Shown here one piece after another: positions 6,318 to 13,338 of a DNA stretch of 13,338 bases; the first letter of the stretch is position 1, and the number at the start of each line of letters is the position of its first letter. The DNA is from Acidimicrobiales bacterium (GTDB lineage Bacteria > Actinomycetota > Acidimicrobiia > Acidimicrobiales > RAAP-2): the NCBI GenBank assembly GCA_017883105.1, contig JADGOF010000023.1, forward strand, positions 1-13,338. Reading direction: 5' to 3'. Under the pieces are notes generated by a model that made no database searches, was not told where the DNA came from, and worked only from the letters and a program-made list of their open reading frames with translations. A program made the translations under genes and the position numbers.

Positions 6318-7708
6318 CGTCGACGCCGGAACCACAGTCCGGAACAACGCCGACCTTGCGCCTCCACCGGTGGGCCGACCGAAGGGTGGTCAGCGTCGCC
6401 ATCGTGGCGATGGCCTCGGGTTTCGGTCAATTCGGCGTGATCGCCGCGCTGGGTGACGTGGCTCGGGACTTCGGGCAGGTGGTGCAAGGGGGCACCATCG
6501 CCGATCAGGTGGGGCTCTCGGGCACCGAACTCGGCATCGGCCTGGCCATCATTCGGCTGGCGTCGTTGGGCAGCTTGCCGCTCGTCGGCCTGGCCGATCG
6601 TTTCGGACGACGCACCATGCTTCTCACCACCGTCTCCCTGGGTCTGGCGATGACCGTCGCTGCATCGGCCAGTCCCAGCTACTGGCTCTTCGTTGCGATC
6701 TTCGCTTGCGGGCGTCCATTGCTCAGCTCCACGAACGCCCTCACCCAGGTCATAGCAGCTGAGCAGACCGATGCTCGTGACCGGGCGGCGGCGGTCGCGC
6801 TGGTGGCCGCCGGCTACGGGGCCGGGGCCGGTCTGACGGCCGTGATCCACAGCCTGGCGTCCAGTGCGCTCGGGTTCAGGGGCATCTTTGCCCTTGCGCT
6901 GGTGCCCTTGGCAGCGCTCCCCTTCCTGCGCACGTGGATCGAGGAGCCGGACCGGTTCAGGATCGCCGCAGCCGCGGCAGAGCAACCACTGCCGGTACTC
7001 GGCCCCGTCGGCCGTGAGTTCCGCAGGCGACTGCTGGTTATCGCGGTCATTGCCTTTGCAGTTTCAGCGATCACCGGCCCGGCCAACAGCTTCGTGTTCT
7101 TGTATGCACAAAACGTGTTGCACCAGCCCGGGTACGCGACCGCCGCCATGGTTGTCGGGGCCGGGCTGGCCGGGCTGGTCGGCCTTCTGGCTGGTCGATG
7201 GCTCGCCGACCACCTTGGGCGGCGCCCGACGGGCGCACTGGCGATGATCGCACTTGCGGTGTTCGGTGCACTCGCCTACCAGGGTTCGCGTCCCGCCTTG
7301 GTTCTCGGCTACATCCTCGAAGTGATGGCTGGCTCGGTGTTCGCCCCGGCGGGTGGCGCGCTGTTGGCCGAACTATTTCCTACGTCGGTTCGGGCGTCGG
7401 TGGCGGGGTGGTGGGTAGCTGCGGGCGTCCTCGGGGCCGTGGTCGGGTTGGTGGCATTCGGAGCGGTGGCCGATGTCGGCAATCGGTTCGCCGTCGCGGC
7501 CGTGGTCACCTTCGCCCCCGCCGCACTGGCAGCCGGGTCCTTTTGGCTGGTTCCCGAAACATGTGGGAAGGAACCTGAGGACTTGTGGCCGATGCCGCCG
7601 AGCGGAACGGGCGACATGGATGCCAGCGCTTCGCCGAAGAAGCCGCCGGGACTCGGCGGTCAACGGGGGCCGGTCGTTGATCGCGGCCCCGACGACTTCG
7701 GCCTCTGA
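6314..7708 (+). CDS. MFS transporter
   Basis: The product is 464 aa with about 12 hydrophobic segments, the usual size for a major facilitator permease. The loop 2-3 signature GLADRFGRRTML is at 92-103 and a related motif LADHLGRRP occurs in the second half, as expected for the internal duplication. After the sixth helix lies a charged loop containing WIEEPDRF. The closest general resemblance is to metabolite/sugar-proton symporters, but substrate and direction cannot be read. The ATG at 6314 shares the ATGA junction with the upstream stop, which argues for this start over a frame-consistent ATG at 6284, and for translational coupling. The C-terminal 35 residues are hydrophilic. No clear terminator follows. 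Confidence 0.85.
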   Translation: MTSTPEPQSGTTPTLRLHRWADRRVVSVAIVAMASGFGQFGVIAALGDVARDFGQVVQGGTIADQVGLSGTELGIGLAIIRLASLGSLPLVGLADRFGRRTMLLTTVSLGLAMTVAASASPSYWLFVAIFACGRPLLSSTNALTQVIAAEQTDARDRAAAVALVAAGYGAGAGLTAVIHSLASSALGFRGIFALALVPLAALPFLRTWIEEPDRFRIAAAAAEQPLPVLGPVGREFRRRLLVIAVIAFAVSAITGPANSFVFLYAQNVLHQPGYATAAMVVGAGLAGLVGLLAGRWLADHLGRRPTGALAMIALAVFGALAYQGSRPALVLGYILEVMAGSVFAPAGGALLAELFPTSVRASVAGWWVAAGVLGAVVGLVAFGAVADVGNRFAVAAVVTFAPAALAAGSFWLVPETCGKEPEDLWPMPPSGTGDMDASASPKKPPGLGGQRGPVVDRGPDDFGL

Positions 7709-8040
7709 GGCCATGTTGGCCCCCGACCGCAAAAGATCTGCCTGTTGGAACATGTGGCCATCGCTGACTGATCGCGGGATGGCCGTCATGCCGGCGTCCG
7801 GCGGATGAGCTGGCCGGCCACCATACGAGTCCGCCCCAACGGTCGCCCGGACTCCTGCCCGCAGGTGGGCGGATTCCGGCCGGTCGGGCGGGGAAACCAC
7901 TCAGCGAGGCTCCCAGGCGGTAGATGTTCAAGGTGCGACTCAAGGAGTCCTGATCGTTCTGGATGTGGGGGATTGGTTTGACCCCGCAATCCGGTCATCG
8001 AAGACGGTCAGTTGTCTCGGGAGTCGGTAGAGGAGGAGTC
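7709..8040. other. Intergenic stretch before the glycosyltransferase region
   Basis: Nothing here resembles a gene in any frame. It ends in a very strong Shine-Dalgarno sequence, AGGAGG at 8031-8036, four bases before a GTG at 8041. A TTGACC hexamer at 7978-7983 could be a -35, but no -10 lies at the right distance. This stretch probably held the promoter of the now decayed glycosyltransferase. Confidence 0.45.
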
Positions 8041-8749
8041 GTGCTCACGGCTTGGGTAGAACTGTGACTTGCAGGCGGCCCTCGTCGGTCGCTCAGGAGC
8101 TGGCGGCCACCGGCGGCATACATCGCAGCCTCGAAATTCCCATCGAGGCCCGCCGCCGGCGGTATCTGAGCGTCCGATGGAAGTTCGTCCTCGCTCTCAC
8201 CTTCGCCCTGATCTGGCTGGGTTTCTCGCTCTGGATCTCGCTACCTTGGATCGCCGGCCTGGCTGGGGTGATCTCGTTGGAGCGAGCGGTCATTGTGGTC
8301 ACGCTGCTGGCATTCCTACCAGGACTCATCATTGCGTTCTTGGTCGCCGGATTGACTCTGGACCAACAGCCAGCCCTCACGGTGTCATCGCCGACCCAGC
8401 CGGTCACCACCGACCTGGTGGTCACGGTCGACGCCGACGCCTGCTGCACCGATCGGCGGTCCGGCTGTTGGCGGCCCGCCTCGAGTCCTCACCGAGCGAA
8501 GTGGAGGCGGTGGCCGGCTACGTTCTGGTGCGTAGCAGCCGGAGCACCTTCTGGACACGGCTCGAGGTGTGGGACTAGTTCCTCGGCATTGCCTCGGTGA
8601 AGCGGATGCAGGGGTTGTTCCAGAGCACGCTGGTGGCCCAGGGGGCCTTCAGCGTGTACCGAGTCGACGCCGTCAGGGCGGCAGACGGCTGGCCCGATGC
8701 CATCGGCGAGGACATCGTCCTCACGTGAGAGATGCTGCGGAACGGGGGT
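8041..8749 (+). pseudogene. Decayed family 2 glycosyltransferase (PgaC/BcsA-like architecture)
   Basis: Several frames together spell a membrane GT2. The strong Shine-Dalgarno sequence (8031-8036) leads to GTG 8041, but that frame stops at 8065-8067. The body resumes in another frame with two membrane helices (about 8172-8235 and 8283-8355) and LTLDQQPALTV. Next, PTQPVT joins straight to TDLVVTVDADA, so the nucleotide-binding first part of the GT2 domain, including the expected P-x-YNE motif, is missing (an in-frame deletion of perhaps 60-70 codons). At about 8440 one base is lost from what should be GCCCTG, and reading continues as LLHRSAVRLLAARL. A TAG at 8576-8578 stands where an aromatic codon is expected (WD-stop-FLGIAS). 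A TGA at 8726-8728 replaces Trp in IVLTWEML. Similarity ends after MLRNGG. It cannot make an active enzyme. Confidence 0.85.
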
Positions 8750-8796
8750 AGCTCGGACCCGTGCTCTGCACGACGCGAGCTGTACTGTTGGCCTCG

Positions 8797-10320
8797 ATGG
8801 CCACCGGCAGGATCGTGATGGGGCTCCTGTTCTTCCCCCGGGGCGGAGCAGCTCAGGTGACCCGCTACCTCGCCGCGGCCCTGGGGGACGTGGGCTGGTC
8901 GGTGTCGCTGGTGGCCGGATCCCTCGGGGGACCGGGCCAGGCCACCCACGCTCCCACGTTCTTCGCGGGCATCGACCTGCACTACCTCGACTACACGGCG
9001 GCGGTGGCAGCGTTCGAGACCGGCGCCAGCGCCCTGGCGGCACCCGTGCCAATGCACCCCTCGTACGAGGATCGGGAGGGTGCCCCCGATCCGGTATTGG
9101 CTGCCGTTGACCCGGCATTTGACGACCTCCTGTCGTCGGTGTGGGAAGCCCCCTTCGTCGCTGCTGGCGCCGATCGGGCCGACCTGTTCCACCTCCATCA
9201 CCTCACATCCCAGCACGACACCGTCGCCCGCCACTGGCCCCATGCGCCCCTGCTGGCCCATCTGCACGGCACCGAGATCAAGTTCATCGAGGCCGTCGAA
9301 GAGCGAGCCGCCGTGGCAGGTGTTCTCGACCTCACACTGGCGGCGATGCCCGACGCGGTGGACCACGAAGCTATCGATACCGGTGGCCTCGACGGAGAGC
9401 AACTCGAACTGTTGCGCTCCACGCGCTGGTCACAGTGGCGCTACGGCGAGTTCTGGCTGGCCAGGCTGCGTCGCCGTGCCCTTGCCGCGGATCACCTGGT
9501 CACCGTCTCACCCTCCGACCGAGCCACAGCCATCTCGGTACTGGGCGTCGCTCCGGAGCGGGTCACCGCCATCACCAACGGAGTCGACACCGAGCGTTTT
9601 CGACCCCGCCGCTTCGGCCCCGGGGCGAGGCGGGACTGCTTTCGGCGGTGGTTGGTGGAGGATCCCCATGGTTGGGACGAGTCGGGGGTGCCTGGCTCGG
9701 TGGGCTACCGAGAGGCCGACCTCGACCGGCTCCTCGGCCGGGATGACGGCACCACGGTGATCATGTTCGTCGGCCGCTTCACTGCCGCCAAACGGGTGCC
9801 GCTCCTCCTTCATGCTTTCGCTCGGGCCCGCGCCCGGTGCACGGCTTCACTGCTGGTGTGGGGCGGCCACCCCGGCGAGTGGGAGGGCGAGCACCCTGTT
9901 ACCGTTGCCCGCCGGATCGGCCTCGACGGCGTGTTCTTCGCCGGATGGCGGGGCCACGACGACCTACCCCAAGCTCTGGCCGCCTGCGACGCCGTGGTCA
10001 TGCCCTCGGTCAACGACTCCTATCCTCAGACGGCGCTCGAGGCCATGGCCGTGGGCCGGCCGGTGATCGCTACCCGGAGCGGCGGGTTCCCGTTGATGGT
10101 GAATCTTGACCCCGTCCGGCCTACCGGCTGGCTGGTGGCCCCCGACGATGTCGACGCGCTGGCTGACGTGCTGGTCGAGGCGGTCGACCATCCTGGCGAG
10201 CTGGCTCGACGCGGGTCATCCGCTCGCGTCCATGCTCAGACCAATCTGTCGTGGGCCGGTCGGGTCCCCTCCTTCGAGCACGCCTACGCCGCGGCTCGCG
10301 AACACCACCGCGAAGGTTAG
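8797..10320 (+). CDS. Family 4 glycosyltransferase (GT-B fold)
   Basis: The product is 507 aa. The N-terminal acceptor domain begins MGLLFFPRGGAAQVTRYLA (8-26), the glycine loop after strand 1. HLHHLTSQHD and HLHGTEIKF (about 140-170) are typical of the cleft. VTVSPSD and ITNGVDTERF mark the linker. The donor domain has MFVGRFTAAKRVPLLL (323-338), with the Arg/Lys phosphate contacts at 327 and 332, and VMPSVNDSYPQTALEAM (401-417). The EX7E motif there is DX7E (Asp407, Glu415). It transfers a sugar from a nucleotide donor; donor, acceptor and pathway are unknown. No membrane segment is seen, so it is cytosolic or peripheral. The start is uncertain because no good ribosome site is present: ATG 8797, ATG 8818 or GTG 8761. 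It follows the GT2 remnant by about 50 bp and may depend on its old promoter. Confidence 0.85.
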   Translation: MATGRIVMGLLFFPRGGAAQVTRYLAAALGDVGWSVSLVAGSLGGPGQATHAPTFFAGIDLHYLDYTAAVAAFETGASALAAPVPMHPSYEDREGAPDPVLAAVDPAFDDLLSSVWEAPFVAAGADRADLFHLHHLTSQHDTVARHWPHAPLLAHLHGTEIKFIEAVEERAAVAGVLDLTLAAMPDAVDHEAIDTGGLDGEQLELLRSTRWSQWRYGEFWLARLRRRALAADHLVTVSPSDRATAISVLGVAPERVTAITNGVDTERFRPRRFGPGARRDCFRRWLVEDPHGWDESGVPGSVGYREADLDRLLGRDDGTTVIMFVGRFTAAKRVPLLLHAFARARARCTASLLVWGGHPGEWEGEHPVTVARRIGLDGVFFAGWRGHDDLPQALAACDAVVMPSVNDSYPQTALEAMAVGRPVIATRSGGFPLMVNLDPVRPTGWLVAPDDVDALADVLVEAVDHPGELARRGSSARVHAQTNLSWAGRVPSFEHAYAAAREHHREG

Positions 10321-10359
10321 GTGATCGGTCCGAGCAAGGTGGTGTGACGACCAGGTCGG

Positions 10360-10485
10360 TCAGATTGGCGTGATGCCCCCGCCCTCGTTCTCCCGGTCTG
10401 CGGTGACAAATCCGAGCAGGGCTCGGAGCCCGAGGTTCCGGACCTCGGCATCCGAACGGATTGCGGCAAGCCCGTGGGCCAACAT
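10360..10485 (-). pseudogene. Possible 41-codon gene remnant, unknown
   Basis: On the minus strand ATG 10485 opens 41 codons, including HGLAAIRSDAEVRNLGLRAL and GFVTADRENEGG, ending in TGA. Third codon positions are mostly G or C and the peptide looks protein-like. In-frame codons extend a little upstream to a TAA near 10518. In another frame just before it, DSTFAVLLEADDNGSSPDG also looks protein-like, as though a single gene had been frameshifted. I do not recognise the family and cannot exclude chance. Confidence 0.3.
10411..10448. other. Two adjacent perfect hairpins with a competing third fold
   Basis: TCCGAGC / GCTCGGA (10411-10417 / 10421-10427, loop AGG) is followed two bases later by CCGAGGT / ACCTCGG (10430-10436 / 10442-10448, loop TCCGG). 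CTCGG (10422-10426) can alternatively pair with CCGAG (10430-10434), which would break both. It may serve as a bidirectional terminator for the convergent genes, but lacks T-tracts. Confidence 0.35.
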
Positions 10486-10604
10486 GACTAAGTCCAGGCC
10501 ATCCCGTCCGGGCTGGAGCCGTTATCGTCCGCCTCCAGCAGTACGGCGAAGGTGCTGTCGGCTGTGGCTGAGCTGTCCAGCGGACGATCCCCACGACCGG
10601 GTGC

Positions 10605-11762
10605 TCAGGCGAGCCGTCGGCTCAACCGCCAGGACGCAAGGGCCAGCGAGCTCGCGGCAAAGCCACCGAGAATGAGCAACTGGGGAGCGATGGAGGCGAC
10701 GGTTCCGTGCTGGGAGAGCAGACGGGTCCATGCGTCGACCGCCCATGCCTGAGGGGTGAAGTGGCCGAGAAGCCGCATGGTGGGGCCAACGATCGATAAC
10801 GGCCACATGCAGCCGCCCAACATGGCGAAGGCGATGCCCAGGGCCGGGCCGATTGACGTGGCCTGCTCGGGCGTCGAGAACAGGGTGCCGGCGAGCATCC
10901 CGGCCCCGGCGCCGACCAGTGCCCACACTCCGACGAGGGCGGTCGCGGCGAGCGGATCGCCCCACGACACCCCGAACACCAGCGCTCCGATGGCGATGAT
11001 GAGCATTGCCTGGGCCAGCGCGATGGCGACGAACCCAAGGGCCTCGCCGGCGATCACTGCGCCGCTGCGCACCGGTCCGGCGAGCATCCGTTCGTACATG
11101 CCGAGTCTTCGATTGGCGATGATCACCGCGCTTCCGGCCAGCGAATTCAAGAAGACGAACAACACCAGCATGGTGGGCGCCGAATAGCTGAAGCCCTCGG
11201 GAAGTGTGGCCAATCGGGTGCCCGCCTGCCGGGAGACCACTGTCACCGCCGGAACGGTGGCGGCCAGGTGGCCGGCACGGATCATGGCGGAGCCGAACTT
11301 CCCGCCAACCTGTTCGGTGGCGAATCGTGCAGCCTGCACCTGCTCGGCATAGCGGGCAAGGACGGACCGCACGGCCGTCGCGGCCGCCTGTTGGGTCGGG
11401 TTTGCCGACTCGGCTACCAGACCCGCCGTGACCACGCGGTGCCCCTTGATCGCCTGGTCCATGCCGGCTGGAAGTACCAGCCCTGCCTGCACAGCCGACC
11501 GGCGGACTGCCGCCTCGAGGGCGCTGGCCGTGGGGTAGTAGCGCACGTCGATGCCAGGCGTGGAGGAGAGCATGGCGGTCACCTGCTTGCCCGACGCACC
11601 CGATCCGCGCTCCACGACGCCCACCCGGAAGGTGGAGAAGCCATGGACCGACGCTCCGATGATCAGGATCACCATGATCGGCAGGATCACGATGAAGAAC
11701 AGCGACAGCCGATCGCGCAGCACCCGGCGGACCGACACCGTCATGATGGCCAGCACGCTCAC
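10605..11762 (-). CDS. ABC-2 type transport permease (second subunit)
   Basis: The product is 385 aa. One helix near the N-terminus (about 20-37) is followed by an extracytoplasmic domain (about 40-190), then five helices (about 196-216, 236-263, 271-293, 302-325, 358-376). Landmarks are the cytoplasmic coupling segment RLGMYERMLAGPVRSG (219-234) and FTPQAWAVDAWTRLL (335-349), both characteristic of ABC-2/DrrB-type exporters. It pairs with the preceding permease to form the membrane channel, powered by the ATPase encoded first. The GTG start overlaps the stop of that permease in GTGA (11759-11762), so the two are translationally coupled. Substrate is unknown: drug, lipid or polysaccharide export are all possible. 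Confidence 0.85.
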   Translation of the reverse strand: MSVLAIMTVSVRRVLRDRLSLFFIVILPIMVILIIGASVHGFSTFRVGVVERGSGASGKQVTAMLSSTPGIDVRYYPTASALEAAVRRSAVQAGLVLPAGMDQAIKGHRVVTAGLVAESANPTQQAAATAVRSVLARYAEQVQAARFATEQVGGKFGSAMIRAGHLAATVPAVTVVSRQAGTRLATLPEGFSYSAPTMLVLFVFLNSLAGSAVIIANRRLGMYERMLAGPVRSGAVIAGEALGFVAIALAQAMLIIAIGALVFGVSWGDPLAATALVGVWALVGAGAGMLAGTLFSTPEQATSIGPALGIAFAMLGGCMWPLSIVGPTMRLLGHFTPQAWAVDAWTRLLSQHGTVASIAPQLLILGGFAASSLALASWRLSRRLA

Positions 11763-12928
11763 GGCTCGAGGGCCCGAGGCGCGAAGACGGTCGCCACCAG
11801 GCCGACGACAAGCGTGTAGACGAGGATGGCTGCGATGGGCATGACGACCACGGCCAGTCCGCCGCCGGTGGTGGCCAGGTCCGTGTAGCCGCGCAGCGCC
11901 CAGCCGTTGGGGGTCAGAAGGGCCAGACGTTGCATGATCGGAGGAGTAACCGACACGAACACGAAGTTGCCACCCAGGAGAGCAAGTCCGAAGACCACGA
12001 ACGAGGAGATACCTTCTGCCTGCCGCTGGGTGTGGGCCACCCCGATGACCAGGGCTGTGGTGGCGGTGATGGCCAGCACCATTGCCACGGAGAGCAACGC
12101 TGCGGCCAGAGGGTTCCCCCAGTCCGCACCGAAGGCGAAGGTGGTCACGGCGACGATGACGCTGAGGCTCACGATCCCGAAGACGAAGGCGGAAAGCACC
12201 TTGCCAAGGATGACGCTGATCGGGCGCACCGGGGCCGCCAGGATGCGCTCGAGCATGCCTTGGTCGCGGTCGACGAAGAAGCTCCGGGAAGTGAAGCTGA
12301 TGGTGAAGAGCAGAAAGAAGATGGCCATCGCAGGGCCGTAGTAGCGGATGGTTTTGAGCTCTTTGGCTCCGAATGCCTGTTCGACGGCCTGGACTGGCAG
12401 CGTCAGGTGGGCGGCAACCAGGGCGGCCGAGGCTGAGGTCGGCGACTGGCCACCGGCCACCGCCGTGGCCACGCTGAGCCGGTCGGCGTTGACCTGGGCC
12501 ACGAAGGACTGGGCGATCGAGGAGGTGATCTGAGCCGCCAGCGTGTTGTTCACGTTGGTCAATGTGGTCAGCGGCAGTGGACGGGGTTCGCTGATCGATG
12601 CGGTGAACCCGGCCGGGATGACCATCGCCGCCCCGGTGTGTCCAGCTCGGACAGCGGTCGCCGCTGCCGATTGTGATGTTTCGGGCACCACGGTGACCAG
12701 GTCCTTGAGCCCGGGGCTGCGGAGGGCCTCCACCAGCCCGGCAGCCGCTGGCCCATGATCCGAGTCGACGACACCGAGGGTGAGGTGGATGGTCTCGGTC
12801 CCGCGGAACGCCAGACTCATCAGCGCGGCAATCACGAGGGGTGCCACGACCCCCAAGATGATGGCGGAACGGTCCCGTATCCGTTGGCGGAGATCCTTCT
12901 CGGCGATGGACAGTGCTGGATGTGCCAT
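11759..12928 (-). CDS. ABC-2 type transport permease (first subunit)
   Basis: The product is 389 aa with the same plan as its neighbour: one N-terminal helix (about 22-41), an external domain (about 42-190) containing VIPAGFTASI (103-112), then five helices (about 196-213, 240-266, 273-297, 308-327, 357-383). The coupling segment is RDQGMLERILAAPVRPIS (221-238) and the family signature LTPNGWALRGYTDLA is at 338-352. The two permeases are clearly paralogous, suggesting a heterodimeric channel. ATG at 12928 lies eight bases after the ATPase stop, with GAGGG about four bases upstream, as in a tight operon. Confidence 0.87.
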   Translation of the reverse strand: MAHPALSIAEKDLRQRIRDRSAIILGVVAPLVIAALMSLAFRGTETIHLTLGVVDSDHGPAAAGLVEALRSPGLKDLVTVVPETSQSAAATAVRAGHTGAAMVIPAGFTASISEPRPLPLTTLTNVNNTLAAQITSSIAQSFVAQVNADRLSVATAVAGGQSPTSASAALVAAHLTLPVQAVEQAFGAKELKTIRYYGPAMAIFFLLFTISFTSRSFFVDRDQGMLERILAAPVRPISVILGKVLSAFVFGIVSLSVIVAVTTFAFGADWGNPLAAALLSVAMVLAITATTALVIGVAHTQRQAEGISSFVVFGLALLGGNFVFVSVTPPIMQRLALLTPNGWALRGYTDLATTGGGLAVVVMPIAAILVYTLVVGLVATVFAPRALEP

Positions 12929-12936
12929 GGCCCTCG

Positions 12937-13338
12937 CTACTCCCGCAGAGCGGTGCCGGTCAGATGCAGGAACACCGCTTCAAGGTCGGGCTCGATCACG
13001 TCGACACTGCTGACTTGGACCCCTGTCCGTTCCGCGGCTTCGAGGACCGCCGGAAGCAACTGCCGGCCCTCGTGCACCAGCAATTGGACGTGGTGGTCGG
13101 CCAACGCAGCCTCATCAATACCGTCAATCCCGCGGCAGGCTTCGGCCAGTTGTTCGAGGTTCCCCGTGGCGCCGAGCTCGATGCGGTCACGCTCGCCGAG
13201 ACGGTCCACGAGTTCCCGGCGGGTCCCTTCGGCGACCAGTCGACCCTGATCGACAATCCCGACCCGATCGCACACCCGCTCGGCTTCTTCCATGTAGTGG
13301 GTCGTGTAGACGACGGCCATCCCGAGTTGGCCGAAGGT
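12937..13338 (-). CDS. ABC transporter ATP-binding protein (DrrA-like), C-terminal part
   Basis: The last 133 residues are present; the gene starts beyond the right edge. It opens with TFGQLGMAVVYTTHYMEEAE, which includes the switch (H-loop) histidine after the missing Walker A, signature and Walker B motifs. Next come CDRVGIVDQGRLVAEGT, a regulatory C-terminal domain, and the ending EPDLEAVFLHLTG, typical of DrrA/CcmA-type exporter ATPases. It supplies ATP hydrolysis to the two permeases downstream. No damage is visible in the part seen. Confidence 0.9.
   Translation of the reverse strand, partial: TFGQLGMAVVYTTHYMEEAERVCDRVGIVDQGRLVAEGTRRELVDRLGERDRIELGATGNLEQLAEACRGIDGIDEAALADHHVQLLVHEGRQLLPAVLEAAERTGVQVSSVDVIEPDLEAVFLHLTGTALRE

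Larger units (their letters stand above)
10321..10604. other. Convergent intergenic region with nested hairpins
   Basis: The glycosyltransferase (plus) and the ABC-2 permease (minus) end on either side of this 284-bp gap. It contains two neighbouring perfect hairpins, listed separately, and a short minus-strand open frame that may be a gene remnant. No T-tract follows either hairpin. Confidence 0.5.

Noticed and set aside
5966..6985. 339-codon minus-strand frame opposite the YwaF and MFS genes
   Set aside because: Composition is Gly/Arg/His-rich antisense noise, while the plus strand encodes two clear membrane proteins.
7978..8006. Promoter for the GT2 pseudogene with TTGACC as -35
   Set aside because: No -10 resembling TANNNT occurs 16-19 bp downstream.
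8575..9402. 275-codon minus-strand frame opposite the GT4 gene
   Set aside because: It is antisense to a gene with clear glycosyltransferase motifs and has no domain of its own.
10522..11811. 429-codon minus-strand frame overlapping the second permease
   Set aside because: It is an Arg/Gly-rich shadow in a neighbouring frame; the permease frame has membrane helices, conserved motifs and operon-type overlap.
1..13338. CRISPR array, toxin-antitoxin pair, retron or other defence island
   Set aside because: No short regularly spaced direct repeats and no nuclease, helicase or small toxin-like gene were seen; the only tandem repeats are the protein-coding ones at 294-1016.

Overview
The window is high-GC DNA that reads like a chromosome segment of an actinobacterium. 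GC-rich third codon positions, frequent GTG and TTG starts, and a secreted protein built on GYWLVASDGG-type repeats all point that way. I know those repeats mainly from Acidimicrobiia and related uncultured actinobacteria, so that class is the best guess, made from memory and not from a search.

Left edge (1-290): the 3' end of a group II intron. A 34-nt domain V (26-59) and a domain VI hairpin are readable; the rest of the intron lies outside the window. Next, on the minus strand (291-1925), is a secreted glutamic peptidase (eqolisin, G1) with a C-terminal array of six repeats of about 42 residues. After a 542-bp stretch without a credible gene come two more minus-strand genes: a small DUF985-type cupin (2468-2986) and an erythromycin-esterase-family hydrolase (3309-4655).

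Centre (4734-7708, plus strand): divergent from the hydrolase is a 63-codon ORF resembling the extreme C-terminus of FtsH proteases. It is followed by a small two-helix membrane protein, then a TMEM164/YwaF-type seven-helix membrane protein whose stop overlaps the start of an MFS transporter by four bases (ATGA). The last two are almost certainly translationally coupled.

Right-centre (8041-10320, plus strand): a decayed family 2 glycosyltransferase with an apparent in-frame deletion of much of its catalytic domain, at least one frameshift and two nonsense codons. It lies directly in front of an intact family 4 glycosyltransferase.

Right edge (10605-13338, minus strand, converging on the glycosyltransferase): an ABC-2 export operon with the C-terminus of a DrrA-like ATPase (cut by the window edge) and two paralogous permeases, the second overlapping the first by four bases (GTGA). 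The convergent gap at 10321-10604 holds tightly packed, mutually exclusive hairpins and a possible gene remnant.

Overall this is an accessory-looking mosaic: intron insertion, gene decay, orphan fragments, and several envelope or export functions. I see no CRISPR array, tRNA, rRNA, transposase or recognisable defence system. The most distinctive items are the compensated GGC triad in intron domain V, the repeat-bearing eqolisin, the FtsH-tail-like mini-ORF, the coupled YwaF-MFS pair, and the well-resolved glycosyltransferase pseudogene.
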